Source: Pseudofabraea citricarpa (taxonomy: Eukaryota; Ascomycota; Leotiomycetes; Helotiales; Dermateaceae). From it: a stretch of DNA of 64,000 nt. The number at the start of each line of letters is the position of its first letter. Within the stretch, counting starts at the first letter, position 1. Under the pieces are notes generated by a model that saw only the letters and a list, made by a program, of their open reading frames with translations, was not told the origin of the DNA and searched no databases. Positions 24,747 to 39,005 of the stretch are shown one piece after another. A program made the translations under genes and the position numbers. Location of the stretch: positions 1,488,001 through 1,552,000 of the forward strand of contig JAPWGK010000007.1 in NCBI GenBank assembly GCA_029641185.1, written 5' to 3'.

Positions 24747-25093
24747 TATTATAGTTCTTATATAAGTTACTTAAGATATATATTATATATTTACTTCTCT
24801 TATATATATTTTATTTATCTTATATTATAACTTATTAACCCGGATTATATAACTAGAAATTTACTAAGTAAGATAAATTATATATAACTTATCTTATATA
24901 TTTACTTATCTAAGAATATATATAATAGAAAATACTTAGAGAGCAAATACTAGTATAATAGAAAGGATTACTTATAGCTAGCTTCTTATACTTTCTTTTT
25001 TTTTCTTTTTTTTTTTCTTCTTATACTTAGATCTTTTATTATTAATTAGTTATATTAATCTCTTATTTACTTTATATTTTATATACTATAATA
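24747..25093 (+). repeat. 5' LTR of the plus-strand Gypsy element
   Basis: Begins TATTATAGTTC and ends CTATAATA, the RIP-altered form of TG...CA termini. It is identical in length to 30739-31085. Confidence 0.88.
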
Positions 25094-28000
25094 TTATCTA
25101 AGTATTATCTTTTTACTTTTATCCTAATAAGAATAATAAAAATATATACGAACTTATAAAACTTTTATATTTTATTATATAAAAACCTAGATCCTTAGAT
25201 TTACTAAAGTTATAATAATATATAATAAACTAGAACCCCTAAAACCTAGAATATACGTAATAATATATTATTATACTAGATACTTGCTAGTTATAGTAAA
25301 AGAATAAATAGAAATTATATCTAAGATACTAGAATATAAATCTTAGAACTAAAACCTTTAATACTTAGAAGCGTAAATAAATCTTTAACTTATAATTAAG
25401 GAAAATAATAAGAAAGAGAAATTAGATAATAAGATATTTACTTTTATATTAATTAAGACTAGAAAAGAACTTATAAAAGTAATTATAAGAATAATTAGAT
25501 AACCTAGAAAAATTAAACGTATTATCTTAAGATATATATATTCTTAACTTTTGATACTTATAATAAAAGAAAATAAGAATATAAAAAAGCTCTAGAAAGT
25601 TAAGAGTATAAAAGAAATTATCTTAATAAAATAAAAAAAGCGTAAGCGCTCTCTTAGATTACTTAATAATTTCTATAAGAAATATAAGTATACCTAATAA
25701 AAGTGAGATTAACTTATATAAGAAGTCTATAATATTATAGGAAACTTAATTAAGTAGTTAATAGTAAGAGAGTAATAGATTATAAAGTTAAAATAAGAGA
25801 ATACTAGATTAATTAATAGAAATAACTAGTTAGATAAAATAATAAGCGCAAATACTTATAATATTTAATATATCTAGAAAATACTTAAAAATAAGAAATA
25901 AATTATTTAGCTAATAAGAAATTAGAGTATAATCTTAAACGCTTAGGAGAATATATAAGAAGATAGAAACTAATTATATAAGAGTAATAAGCTTCTAGAT
26001 CTACTTATTTTTTTTTTAGGAACTTATAAGAAATTTAAAGACTAGAAGTATACGATTAAGAATAAGCTTAAGATTAATTAAGATTATTTTATAAGTGAAA
26101 TTAATCGTATTAGCTATATAAGTAATAGAATATCTAGAGATATAATTAATTATATCTAAACTAGATTATACTAATCCTCTCTAAATAAATTTAATATTAT
26201 AGATAAGATCTTATATAAACTTAAACTTATCTATAGTAATCTAGATAAAAGAGGAATCGCCCTTTTAGAAGTTAAGAAATTCTACTAAAATAATAACTTT
26301 TTCTTAACTTTTTTTATTAAATTTAATAGACTTATAAGAGAACTTAGATAAAACGAACGAGCTTAACTAAATAAACTTAATATAAAAGTAAATAAAAAAC
26401 TTTAAGACTTTAGAGTTATATTCCTAGATAAACCTAATTATAAGAGTATAATTATAAGATATAAGAGAGTTAATTAGAAAGTTTAAGGAAATAAGAAGAT
26501 CTAGAAGAAATTAGCTCGATTTATAATAATTATATTTAAGAGATCTTTTATTTTAGGTAAATCTACTAATAAAGAAAAATTATCTAATTTTACTCCTAAG
26601 ATAATTAAACTAAAACTCTCTAAGGAAGAGAAGTAGAAATTATTAAAGGAAGAAGCTTACTTTTATTATTATAAGTAAGGATATAAAGCTAAGAATTATT
26701 TATATAAAAAAGCTATAAAAATTACTATAATAAAATCCTTAAAAAAGACTACTAAGTTAGAAAATAAGAAGCCTTAAGGGAAGTTATATCTTAAGATATA
26801 AAAGAAGAGATTTCCCTAAAAATTAATATTACTAGATTATCTCTAGGATTAGAGAATAATATCTCTTTTATATTATAGTATAAGATAAGAAAAATAAAAA
26901 TACTCTCTTTTATACTAATTAATATTAGATACCTTAGTAGAAATTTTATAAACGAATCTTTTATATAATAAATATCTTAAATTAAATAAATTAGACTAAT
27001 AAAACTATAATATCTAAAACCTTTTATTAGATTTAATAGTAGAGAAATATCTTTTATTAAATATAAAATCCTAGTTAGCTTTAAAGTTAATTAGAAATAA
27101 GAACTACTAAGCTTTTTCTAGGTTATAAAACTTAGAGGTTATAATATTATACTTAGAAAAGTATAAATATCTCTATAAAATATATTACTAGATATAATAA
27201 AAAATAAAGTTATATTTAATATAAAAGACTCTAAAGAACTACTAAAAATTTAAACGCTAAGTTTTATTTCTCCTTATATAAATAAAAAAGAAGATTTATA
27301 TATCTATAAAAAAATAATTAAGATTACTAAGATCTTAAAGAAAGATAAAATAAAAGAACTTCCTAATATACTTTTAACTTTTCTAGAAATCCCTAAAGAC
27401 TTAAAATAATTAATTAAGAAAGAGATTCCTAGAAGCTTTAAAGAGAGAAAGAATAAGTATAAAAAAGAGTTAAAACCTAAACGTATAAAAGAAAAAGCTA
27501 TATAGAAAATTAAAGAAGTAAGACGAAAGACTAAGTAGAAAAAAGTAAACCTACTAAAATAGAAACTTTTATATATTAGTACTCTTAGATTTAGAAAAAA
27601 AGTAAGATAGAAAAAAATAATAATATTTATTATCTCTCTAAAGAATATTATTAAATAATAATAAAAAAATATTAAAAAAAAAGTTAATATTAAGAAATAT
27701 CTCTTAAAAGAATTATAAGACTTAATTAAGATATTCTTAAAGAAAGCTATAGACTAGTTACTATTATATAAGAGCTATAATTATTATATTAAACTTATAA
27801 GAGAAATAAATCTTAGATATATTTTTTTATATAAAATATCTTAAGAGAAGCTTAAACTTATTAGAGCTTATATTAAAGAATAATTAGCAAAAGATTTTAT
27901 TAACGTAAGTAAGGTATCTTATTTATTACTAATTCTTTTTATATAAAAGCCTAAAGGAAGATTAAGATTTTATATTAATTATAAAAAGCTAAATATAATT

Positions 28001-30738
28001 ATAAAAAAGAATAAATATCTTTTACTTTTAATAAATAAGACTCTAATAAGAATAAAAAAAGCTAAGTTCTTATTAAAGCTAGATATTAAATACGCTTTTA
28101 ATAGAATTAAATTTTAAATTAAAGAAAATAAAAAGCTTATTATTTTTTATACTAGATAAAACTTATATAAATATAAGATACTTTCTTTTAGATTAACTAA
28201 TAAACCTTTAATATTTTAGAATTTTATAAATAAAATACTCTAGGAATATTCTAATAATTTTATTTTATCTTATATTAATAATATTTATATTTATACTAAT
28301 AGAACTAGAGAAAAATATATAAAATATATTAGAAAAGTCTTAATTAAATTATAAGAGATAGGACTTTAAGTAGATATTAAGAAATACGCCTTCTACTAAG
28401 ATAAGATTAAGTTCTTAGGATTAATTATTAGTATAAAAGGAATTAGAATAAACCCTAATAAAATTAAGGATATTTAAGAATAAGAAATACCTAAGAACTT
28501 AAGAGATATATAAAGTTTTATTAGATTTATAAACTTTTATAGAAGATTTATTAAGAATTACTTTAGGATATTCTCTCTAATTAATAACTTAAGTAAAAAA
28601 AAAAAGAAAACGAAAGGTTTTAATTAGAATAATAAATACTAGAAAGCTTTTAAAAAACTAAAAAAAGTAGTTACCTTAATACTAATACTTATATATTTTA
28701 ATAAAAATAAATAATATATTATAAAGTATAATTTATCTAATTATATTAATATAAGAGTATTATCTTAATATAAAGAAGATAAACTTTTATATCCTATAAT
28801 ATTTTTTTCTAGAAGACTTTTATTAGCTAAGTATAATTATAAAATCTATAATAAAAAACTCTTAGTAATAATTAAATACTTTAAGAAATAAAAACCTAAA
28901 CTTTAAGAAATAAACCTACTAGTATAAGTACTCTTAGATTATAAGGCTCTAGAATATTTTATAACTACTAAGAAACTAATAAGAAGATAAGTTAGATAAG
29001 TAGAATTTTTATTAGAATTTAACTTCTAGATCGTTTATAGATTAGAAAAATAAAACGAGAAAGTAAACGCTTTAACTAAAAGATCTTAAGATAAACTATA
29101 AGATAAGTTAAACGATTAATAGAAAGAATAAATATAAATTATTTTTCCTAAAAGTAAGATTAATAGAAAGAAAGCTCTAGAAGTATTTAACTTATATATT
29201 TAGACTATAAGAGTAAAATAAACGATTCCTAAGTATATTTAGGAAAAACAAAAGAATAATTAGTTCTACTAAGAAACTCTTAAAGCTTTAAGAGATAATA
29301 AACTAGTAAAAGATATTCCTAAGTTATATTATAAAGATAAAGATAATATCTTATTTTATAGAAACTAAGTCTAAGTCCTAGAAGCCTATAAAATAGAATT
29401 AATTTAGAAAATATATAAAAAACTTATAATTAAATACCCTAGTTAAGAAGGGATATTAATCCTTTTATAAGATAATTATATCTAGAAGAATATAAATAAA
29501 AATCTTAATTAATATATTAGAAACTATTATATCTATAGAAAGTCTAAATTAAATAATACTACTTATTAAGGATACCTAGAACTACTATTAATACTAGATA
29601 AACCTTAGAGTTATATATCTATAGATTTTATAACTAGATTTTTAGAGAGTAATAAATTTAATATTATCTTAGTTATAATCTATAGATTATTAAAAGAAAG
29701 ATATTATATTTTTTATAAATATAAAGATAAAAGAATAAATATAAAAGAAACTACTAAATTATTCCTAAAAAACGTATAAAAATAATATAAATTACCTATA
29801 ACTTATATCTCTAATAGAGGTTTATAATTTATAAGTAAGATATAAAGAAAGTTTTATAAGATATTAGGAATTAATATTTAATTATCTATTATAGTATATC
29901 TAGAGATAAACGGCTAAATAAAAAGAATAAACGTAAAAATAAAATATTACCTAAGAGCTTATACTAATTACTTATAAGATAACTAAAGTTAAATCCTATT
30001 AATAGTAGAATTTATAGGAAACAAATACTAATCTATAAGTATAAAAGTTATATTATTTTTTATAAATAAAAGATATAAACTAAGAATAAATTTTAACTAA
30101 GAAAATATAAAGATTAATTAATTATAACTAGCAAAAAATAAATTAGACAAAAGATAAGTAATAGAATTTATAAAAAAAATAAAAGATACTTAGAAATTTA
30201 TATATAAAAAAATAGCTTAGTCCTAAAGTAAAATAAAAAAATACGTAAATATAAAATAATTACTAGTACTAAATTATAAACTAGAAGATAAAGTCTATAT
30301 CTTAATAAAAAATATTCGAATATAAAGACTTTTATAAAAATTAGAATATAAGAATAAAAGATCTTATAAGATTAAGAAGAAAATTAGATTAAGCTCTTAT
30401 AAAGTAAAGTTACTACTAGAACTAAAAATTTATCTTATATTTTACTCTAACTTATTATATAAAAACCTAGATAATCTTTTACTTAGATAAAAAGAAACTA
30501 AATCTCTACTAATTAATATAAAAGGAAATAACAAATAAAAAATAAAAGATATTAAAAATATAAAAATAATTAGAGGAAAAGTTTTCTATAAAGTTAAATA
30601 AGTATAATAACTACTAGATCTAGAGTAATATCTAGTAGAAAATTTTAAGAATATATAAGAGATTCTAAGAGATTTTTACTCTAGATATCTAGATAAACTT
30701 TATCTAATATAAAAATTAGACGCTTAAAGGGAGGGTAA

Positions 30739-31085
30739 TATTATAGTTCTTATATAAGTTACTTAAGATATATATTATATACTTACTTCTCTTATATATA
30801 TTTTACTTATCTTATATTATAACTTATTAACCTAGATTATATAACTAGAAATTTACTAAGTAGGATAAATTATATATAACTTATCTTATATATTTATTTA
30901 CCTAAGAATATATATAATAGAGAATACTTAGAGAGCAAATACTAGTATAATAAGAAGAATTACTTATAACTAGCTTTTTATATTTTCTTTTTTTTCCTTT
31001 TTTTTTCTCTTCTTATACTTAGATCTTTTATTATTAATTAGTTATATTAATCTCTTATTTACTTTATATTTTATATATTATAATA
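30739..31085 (+). repeat. 3' LTR of the plus-strand Gypsy element
   Basis: Follows a purine-rich tract (AAAGGGAGGGTAA) and is followed by the ATCTA target copy. Confidence 0.88.
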
Positions 31086-34000
31086 ATCTAGTATAAAAAG
31101 TAGTAAGCTTTTTATTTTCTTTAGTTTAGAATTTAATTCTATTAAAAGTATATCTAATATCTAGCTTTAATAAAAACTTAGCTTTTTTTATTCTTACTAG
31201 AATCTTATCTATTAAAAGTAAAAGATATTTATTCTTTTTTATAATTACGTTTAACTTTCTATAATTAATATAAAATCTTAATCTTCCTCTAGACTTTTAT
31301 ATAAAAAGAATTAATAATAAGTAAGATATCTTACTTATATTAATAAAACCTTTTACTAATTATTCTTTAATATAAGCTCTAATAAATTTAAGCTTCTCTT
31401 AAGATATTTTATATAAAAGAATATATCTAAGATTTATTTCTCCTATAAGTTTAATATAATAATCGTAGCTCTTATATAATAGTAACTAATTTATAGTTTT
31501 CTTTAAGAATATCTTAATTAAGTCTTATAATTCTTTTAGGAGATATTTCTTAATATTAACTTTTCTTTTAGCGTTTTTTTACTATTATTTAATAATATTC
31601 TTTAAGAAGATAATAAATATTATTACTTTTTTTTATCTTACTTTTCTTCTAAATCTAAGAGTACTAATATATAAAAGTTTCTATTTTAGTAGGTTTACTT
31701 TTTCCTACTTAGTCTTTTATCTTATTTCTTTAATTTTTTATATAGCTTTTTCTTTTATACGTTTAGGTTTTAACTTTTTTTTATACTTATTTTTTCTTTC
31801 TTTAAAGCTTCTAGGAATTTTTTCTTTAATTAATTATTTTAAATCTTTAGGGATTTCTAGAGAGATTAAAGGTATATTAGGAAGTTCTTTTATTTTACCT
31901 TTTTTTAAGATCTTAATAATCTTAATTATTTTTTTATAGATATATAAATCTTTTTTCTTATTTATATAAGAAAAAGTAAAGCTTAGCGTTTAAATTTTTA
32001 GTAATTCCTTAGAGTCTTTTATATTAAATATAACTTTATTTTTTATTATATCTAATAGTATATTTTATAAAAATATTTATATTTTTCTAAGTATAATATT
32101 ATATTCTCTAAGTTTTATAACCTAAAAGAAGCTTAGTAGTTCTTATTTCTAACTAACTTTAAAGTTAACTAGGATTTTATATTTAATAGAAGGTATTTTT
32201 CTATTATTAAATCTAGTAAAAGGTTTTAGATATTATAGTTTTATTAGTCTAATTTATTTGATTTAAGATATTTATTATACGAAAGATTTATCTATAAAAT
32301 TTCTACTAAGGTATCTAATATTAATTAATATAAAAGAGAGTATTTTTATTTTTCCTATCTTATATTATAATATAAAAGAGATATTATTTTTTAATCCTAG
32401 AAATAATCTAGTAATATTAATTTTTAGGAGAATCTCTTCTTTTATATCTTAAGATATAACTTCTCTTAAGACTTCTTATTTTCTAACTTAGTAGTTTTCT
32501 TTAAGGATTTTATTATAATAATCTTTGTAGCTTTTTTATATAAATAATTCTTAGTTTTATATCCTTACTTATAATAATAGAAGTAAGCTTTTTCCTTTAA
32601 TAATTTTTATTTTTTCTTCTTAGAGAGTTTTAGTTTAATTATCTTAGAAGTAAAATTAAATAACTTTTCTTTATTAGTAGATTTACCTAAAGTAAAAGAT
32701 CTCTTAGATATAATTATTATAAATTAAGCTAATTTTTTCTAGATCTTTTTATTTTCTTAAACTTTTTAATTAACTCTCTTATATCTTACGATTATACTCT
32801 TATAATTAGGTTTATCTAAGAGTATAACTCTAAAGTCTTAAAATTTTTTGTTTACTTTTATATTAAGTTTATTTAATCGAGCTTATTTATTTTATCTAAG
32901 TTCTCTTATAAGTCTATTAAATTTAGTAAAAAAAGTTAGGAAAAAGTTATTATTCTAGTAAAGTTTCTTAACTTCTAAAAGGGTAGTTTTTCTTTTATCT
33001 AGGTTACTATAAATAAGTTTAAGTTTATATAAGACTTTATCTATAATATTAAATTTATTTAGAGAAAATTAATATAATCTAATTTAAATATAATTAATTA
33101 TATCTTTAGATATTCTACTACTTATATAGCTAATACGATTAATTTTACTTATAAAATAATCTTAGTTAATCTTAAGCTTATTCTTAATCGTATACTTCTA
33201 GTCTTTAAATTCCTTATAAGTTCCTAAAAAAAAACAGATAGATCTAAGAGCTTATTACTTTTATATAATCGGTTTTTATCTTCTTATATATCCTCCTAAG
33301 CGTTTAAGATTATACTTTAATTTCTTATTAGCCGAATAATTTATTCCTTATTCTTAAGTATTTCCTAGATATATTAAATATTATAAGTATTTATACTTAT
33401 TATTTTATCTAACTAGTTATTTTTATTAATTAATCTAGTATTTTTTTATTCTAACTTTATAATCTATTACTCTCTTACTATTAACTACTTAATTAAGTTT
33501 CCTATAATATTACGAACTTCTTATATAAGTTAATCTTACTTTTATTAGGTACGCTCGTATTTCTTATAAAAGTTATTAAGTAATCTAAGAGAGCGCTCGC
33601 GTTTTTTTTATCTTATTAAGATAATTTCTTTTATACTCTTAACTTTCTAGAGCTTTTTTATATTCTTATTTTCTTTTATTATAAGTATTAAAAGTTAAGA
33701 ATATATATATCCTAAGATAATATATCTGATTTTTCTAGGTTATTTAATTATTCTTATAATTACTTTTATAAGTTCTTTTCTAGTTTTAATTAGTATAAAA
33801 GTAAATATTTTATTATCTAATTCCTCCTTTTTATTATCTTCTTTAATTATAGGTTAAAGGTTTATTTATACTTCTAAGTATTAAAGGTTTTAGTTCTAGG
33901 GTTTATATTCTAGTATCTTAGATATAATTTCTATTTATTCTCTTACTATAACTAGTAAGTATCTAATATAATAGTATATTATTATACGTATTCTAGGTTC

Positions 34001-34148
34001 TAAGAGTTCTAGTTTATTACGTATTATTATAACTTTAGTAAATCTAAGGATCTAGGTTTTTATATAATAAAATATAAAAGTTCTATAAGTTTATATATAT
34101 TTTTATTATTTTTATTAGGATAAAAGTAAAAGGATAATACTTAGATAA

Positions 34149-34495
34149 TATTATAGTATATAAAATATAAAATAAATAAAAGATCGATATAATCAATTAA
34201 TAATAAAAGATCTAAGTATAAGAAGAGAAAAAGAAAAAAAAGGAAAAAAAGTATAAGAAGCTAGTTATAAGTAATCCTTCCTATTATACTAGTATTTGCT
34301 CTCTAAGTATTTTCTATTATATATATTCTTAGGTAAGTAAATATATAAGGTAAGTTATATATAATTTACCTTACTTAGTAAATTTCTAGTTATATAATCC
34401 GGGTTAATAAGTTATAGTATAAGATAAGTAAAGTATATATAAGAGAAGTAAATATATAGTACGTATTACAAGTAACTTATATAAGAACCGTAATA
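34149..34495 (-). repeat. 5' LTR of the minus-strand Gypsy element
   Basis: The reverse complement starts TATTACGGTTC, the least mutated of the four LTR starts here, and so points to an original CGGTTC. It is followed on the right by ATATA. Confidence 0.87.
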
Positions 34496-34610
34496 ATATA
34501 TAATAAAATTAAAAAGTTAATTTATTTAATTAAATTAATAAAAGTATTATTAACTTTAGAATAATTATATTTTAAAATATATATAATAATATATATTATA
34601 TATTATAATA
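34496..34610 (-). repeat. Repeat family X, right half of a copy split by the Gypsy nest
   Basis: The reverse complement matches the 5' half of family X. The other half is at about 21700-21817, on the far side of the Gypsy insertion. The break point is the ATATA target site. Confidence 0.65.
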
Positions 34611-35204
34611 ATAAGAAAAAATTTTATTATAAAAGAATTTAAAAAAAATATATTAGTTATAAGAATTTAAATTAAAAGAATTCTAATAAAAGCTTATAAT
34701 TTTAAAAATATAATTAAATAATATTATATATTTATTTAATATATTTATTAAATTATTAATATAAATATTATTTAAAGTTATTAATAATATTATAAGTTTT
34801 AATAAATTAATTTATATATATTATTAGTATTTAATATATACTTATAAATAATAAAATTAAACTTATTATTATTATTAATTACTTAAAATATTATTATAAT
34901 TAAGAAAACTATAAATAAAATATAAAAGTTATAAGTAACCTAATAAATTATAAATATATTTTTAATATATATATAATAAACTAAAAATAATTATTATATA
35001 TAATATAATATTAAATTCTAATATTTTAATATAAAAAAAAATATTAAATAAAATAAATATTAAAATAAATTATTTATATTAATTATAATAAAAAAAGAAA
35101 TATATATTATATAATTATCTTATAAGCTTATATTATTTTAATTAATTATTATAAAACCTTATAATTAAGATTTTAATTTTAATAAATATTTTTAATTATA
35201 ATTA

Positions 35205-35455
35205 TTATAATATATATTATATATTATTATATATATTTTAAAATATAATTATTTTAAAAACTAATAATATTTTTATTAACTTAATTAAATAAATTAACTT
35301 TTTAATTTTATTATTTATATAATTAATATATTAATAATTTTTCTTTTATAATTCTTATAATAAAATAATTATCTTATATTAATTATTATAAGTTATTATA
35401 ATAAATTATTATATTAATCTTATAATATTAAAAAATACTAATAATAATTATAATT
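35205..35455 (+). repeat. Repeat family X, copy 1
   Basis: About 250 bp from ATAATTATTTTAAAAACTAAT-like to TATAATATTAAAAAATACTAAT-like ends. It aligns along its length with the copies near 36655 and 37780 and with a split inverted copy around the Gypsy nest. Confidence 0.65.
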
Positions 35456-36654
35456 TATTATTATAAAACTAAAAATAATTATAATAATTATAAAAGAAAC
35501 TCTTAAAATTACTTATAATATAAAAGTATTTATTATAACTTATATTATAAAAGTTATAAAAGATTTTATTATCTTAGAATTATAAGTATTATTATTAGAA
35601 TAATAATTAAATAAAATATATAAAATATTAATATTTATATAAGACTTTCTTTTATAATTCCTCTTATAATTAAATAATTATCTTATATTAATTATTATAA
35701 GCTATTATAATAAATTATTATATTAACCTTATAATATTAGAGGATATTAATAATTATAAAAAAGAAAACTAAGTTATTTATTAAAAAACTTAATATTAAT
35801 AATAATAATAAATAAATTTAATAATTCTTTTAAGAATATATTAAAAAAAAAAGCTTATTTATTATATTATATTATTAAGTTACTTAAGAAAAATATATTC
35901 GAATTAATAAAATTAAAAGATATATTATAAGAAATATAATTATTTAATTTTTAATTTATAAATAAAATTAAAATAAAAAATTATAATTAATTATATAAGT
36001 TTATAATAATATAAGTAAGAAAATTATATTAACTTAATTATTAATTATATAATATATAAGCTAATATTTAATATTTTATTTAATAATTATATTTAATAAT
36101 AATAAAAAAATTATATTTATATAATATATTATAAGTATATATATAATTTATTATAAAACTAAATTATAATTTTTATATTAAACTAATAAAAAAGTTATAA
36201 GAAAAATTAAAAAATAAATATAATTTAATATTAAAAGTAATTAAATTATTATATAAAATATTAAAAATAAGAAATTATTAGTTTAAAACTTATTATTTTT
36301 ATTATATTAATAAAATAAAAATAACTGAATTATTATATATTTTATACTTATTATATAATATTATTATATTTAAAATAATAAACTTTTAAACTAATAATAT
36401 TTTATTTTTTATTAATAATAAATTTATTAATATTAAGAAAATAAAATTTTATAATATAAAGTTTTTAGCTAAAATTTAAAAGATATTTATTATAAATAAT
36501 TTTATATAAGAATATTAATATAATAATTTAAATATTATTAATATTAAATATATTATTATATTAATTATTTTTAAAAAAATTATATATTTTATTCTTATAC
36601 TAAAAGATTAATATATAATATAATATACTTATAATATATATATTATATTTATTT

Positions 36655-36905
36655 ATTATTATAATATATATTACGTATAAAATAATATATATTTTAGAAT
36701 ATAATTATTCTAGAAGCTAATAATACTTTTATTAACTCGATCGAATAAGTTAACTCTTTAATTTTATTACTTATACGATTAATATATTAATAACCTTCTT
36801 TTTATAATTCTTAAAATAAAATAAGTATCTTATATTAATTATTACAAGTTATTATAATAAATTATTATATTAACCTTATAATATTAAAGGATACTAATAT
36901 TTATT
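36655..36905 (+). repeat. Repeat family X, copy 2 (least mutated)
   Basis: Keeps a few CpG sites (AACTCGATCGAATAAGTT) lost in the other copies, so it is the best guide to the ancestral unit. Confidence 0.65.
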
Positions 36906-37324
36906 AATTAAATATTTCTTTTAATTTTTTTTATTATTTAAATAATTAATTCTAAGAAATTAAATATAAAAATATTAAATTAATAAATTAAATAATAATA
37001 AAATAATATTATTAAAAGCCTAAAGTTTATTAAATTAAATATAATAATATTAAACTTAGTTACTTTTATAAATATTTTATTTATAAATAATAAGAATTTT
37101 TTATTATAAATTAAATATATTATTATATTTTTTAATTTTATAAGAAAAATAAATATATTTTATTAGTTATTAATAAAATATATTAGTTACTAGGTTATAT
37201 AAAATAACTTATAAGTTTAATATTATTAAAATAATTAAATTAATTATTAAGAATATATTTTATATTATAATATTATTATTTATTTATATTAATATAATTA
37301 TAAATATATATTAATACTTAGTTA

Positions 37325-37445
37325 AATAATTTATTTATAAATATATTAATTTATATATAATATATTATTTATATAAAATATTAAAACTTAATCGAATACT
37401 TATAATTTAAAAGATATAAATAAAAATAAATAATTCTTTTAATAA
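37325..37445 (+). repeat. Repeat family Y, third copy
   Basis: Direct-orientation copy of the 19895-20005 sequence, about 17 kb away and without a microsatellite attached. Confidence 0.65.
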
Positions 37446-37779
37446 TTTATATAAATTTAAAATTATTATTTAATTATTTTATTTAAGTAAGAATTATATA
37501 AGAAAAATATCTTATAATTAATATAATATATTTTTATTAGGTATATAAATATAAGAAAATTATAAAAATTAAATAAATTAAAAGAAATATTAACCTAGTA
37601 AATATTATAATAAAAGATAAAAGTTATAATATACTTATATAATTAATATTAATTAATTAAATTAATTTATATTTAATAAAAAAAATAAGAAAATTAAAAA
37701 AATAAAAGAATAAAAAAATTAAAAATATATTATAAGATATTAAATAAAATAAAATTAAATTATTTTCTAAGTAATTCTA

Positions 37780-38005
37780 ATATTATAATATATATTTTAG
37801 AATATAATTATTCTAGAAACTAATAATACTTTTATTAACTTAATTAAAAAAATTAATTTCTTAATTTTATTATTTATATAATTAATATATTAATAATTTT
37901 TCTTTTATAATTCTTTTTATTAAATAATTATCTTATAATTATTATTATAAGTTATTATAATAAATAAAATTATATTAATTATATAATAACTAAAAATATT
38001 AATAA
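37780..38005 (+). repeat. Repeat family X, copy 3
   Basis: Aligns with copies 1 and 2. A 3' partial copy also lies at about 35640-35765. Confidence 0.6.
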
Positions 38006-38267
38006 TTATAAAAATATTAAATTTTTAATATAAAATCTTTTTTTTTAATAAAAAATAATATTATAAAATCTTTTAATTTATATATTTATTAATTAATATT
38101 AATAAGTTTTAATTTTATAATATTTAATATAATAATATATTATATTAATAATTATTACTTAAAAAGAAAATTAATATTTTTTAAAAGTATTTATTATATT
38201 ATTTAATATATATAAGATTTAAAGTAATATTCTAAGAGGTTAGTTTAGTCGAAAGCTAACTTTTATT

Positions 38268-38575
38268 AAACTAAAGTATTAAACTAGAGGTAATAATAAA
38301 CTAGAGTATTAAACTAGAGTATTATAATAAAGTATTAAACTAGAGATAATAATAAACTAGAGTATTAAACTAGAGTATTAAACTAGAGGTAATAATAAAC
38401 TAGAATATTAAACTAGAATATTATAATAAAATATTAAACTAAAAGTAATAATAAACTAGAGTATTAAATTAAAGTATTAAACTAGAGGTAATAGTAAACT
38501 AAAGTATTAAATTAGAGTATTATAATAAAGTATTAAATTAGAGGTAATAATAAATTAAATTATTAAACTAAAAAC
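38268..38575 (+). repeat. Minisatellite of ~30-bp units (AGTATTAAACTAGAGGTAAT...)
   Basis: Ten or so copies, some shortened, of a unit alternating TATTAAACTAGAG with GTAATAATAAACTAG. Confidence 0.85.
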
Positions 38576-38577
38576 TT

Positions 38578-38660
38578 TAGGGGATCTAAGAGATCTAGAA
38601 AATCTAGAAGATCTAAGAGATCTAAAAAATCTAGAAGATTTAGGAGATTTATAAGATATC
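38578..38660 (+). repeat. 9-bp AGATCTA(A/G)(A/G) tandem array, right
   Basis: The same 9-bp unit as the two arrays near the left end, in the same orientation, about 350 bp inside the right TIR. Confidence 0.8.
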
Positions 38661-39005
38661 GCTTTATTTTATTCTATTATATTCTAATAATAATACCTAG
38701 CGTTTTATTATTCTTAGGAGATAAATAAGTTATATTATAATAATAAGATATAAAACTCTAGTATATAAAATATATATATTAAAATAATAAATTATTTAAT
38801 AAATTAGCTAATAAGTTAGGTAATCAAGTAGTTTCTAGTATAATTAGAAATATAATAATTTGATATATAGCTAGTATAAATATTATTACGATAAAACAAT
38901 TAAAAGCTAAAGACTATTATATATAAACGTTTCTTCTTTTTTAGTTTTTATTTATTTAGCTAACTAGCTTATTTTCTTTTCTTTTTTTTTTTACGCTAAT
39001 ATAAA

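Larger units (their letters stand above)
24747..31085 (+). mobile_element. Plus-strand Ty3/Gypsy chromovirus-type retrotransposon, nested, RIP-inactivated
   Basis: 6,339 bp with LTRs 24747-25093 and 30739-31085 (347 bp each) and target duplication ATTTA/ATCTA (24742-24746, 31086-31090). Decayed modules in order: gag with a former CCHC zinc knuckle (~26655-26697, Cys codons now Tyr); protease region (~26900); reverse transcriptase (~27900-28400) whose catalytic Asp pair now reads Asn-Asn (~28271-28282); RNase H; integrase core (~29560-29920); and a C-terminal chromodomain-like segment (~30580-30690). A purine tract AAAGGGAGGG lies just before the 3' LTR. The order RT-RNaseH-integrase-chromodomain is that of chromoviruses. 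Dozens of TAA/TAG stops make it non-autonomous. Confidence 0.9.
21818..34495 (-). mobile_element. Minus-strand Ty3/Gypsy chromovirus-type retrotransposon, split by a second copy
   Basis: 5' LTR at 34149-34495 and 3' LTR at 21818-22163, both ~347 bp. A purine-rich tract (reverse complement of TTACCTCCCCTCT) lies just inside the 3' LTR. Internal sequence on the minus strand occupies 34148-31086 (gag and the start of pol) and 24741-22164 (rest of pol). The two halves are separated by the plus-strand element. Removing that insertion leaves about 6.3 kb, the same length as the inserted copy. ATATA flanks both ends as a 5-bp duplication. All frames are broken by TAA/TAG stops that fit C-to-T change at Gln and Trp codons. 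Confidence 0.88.
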
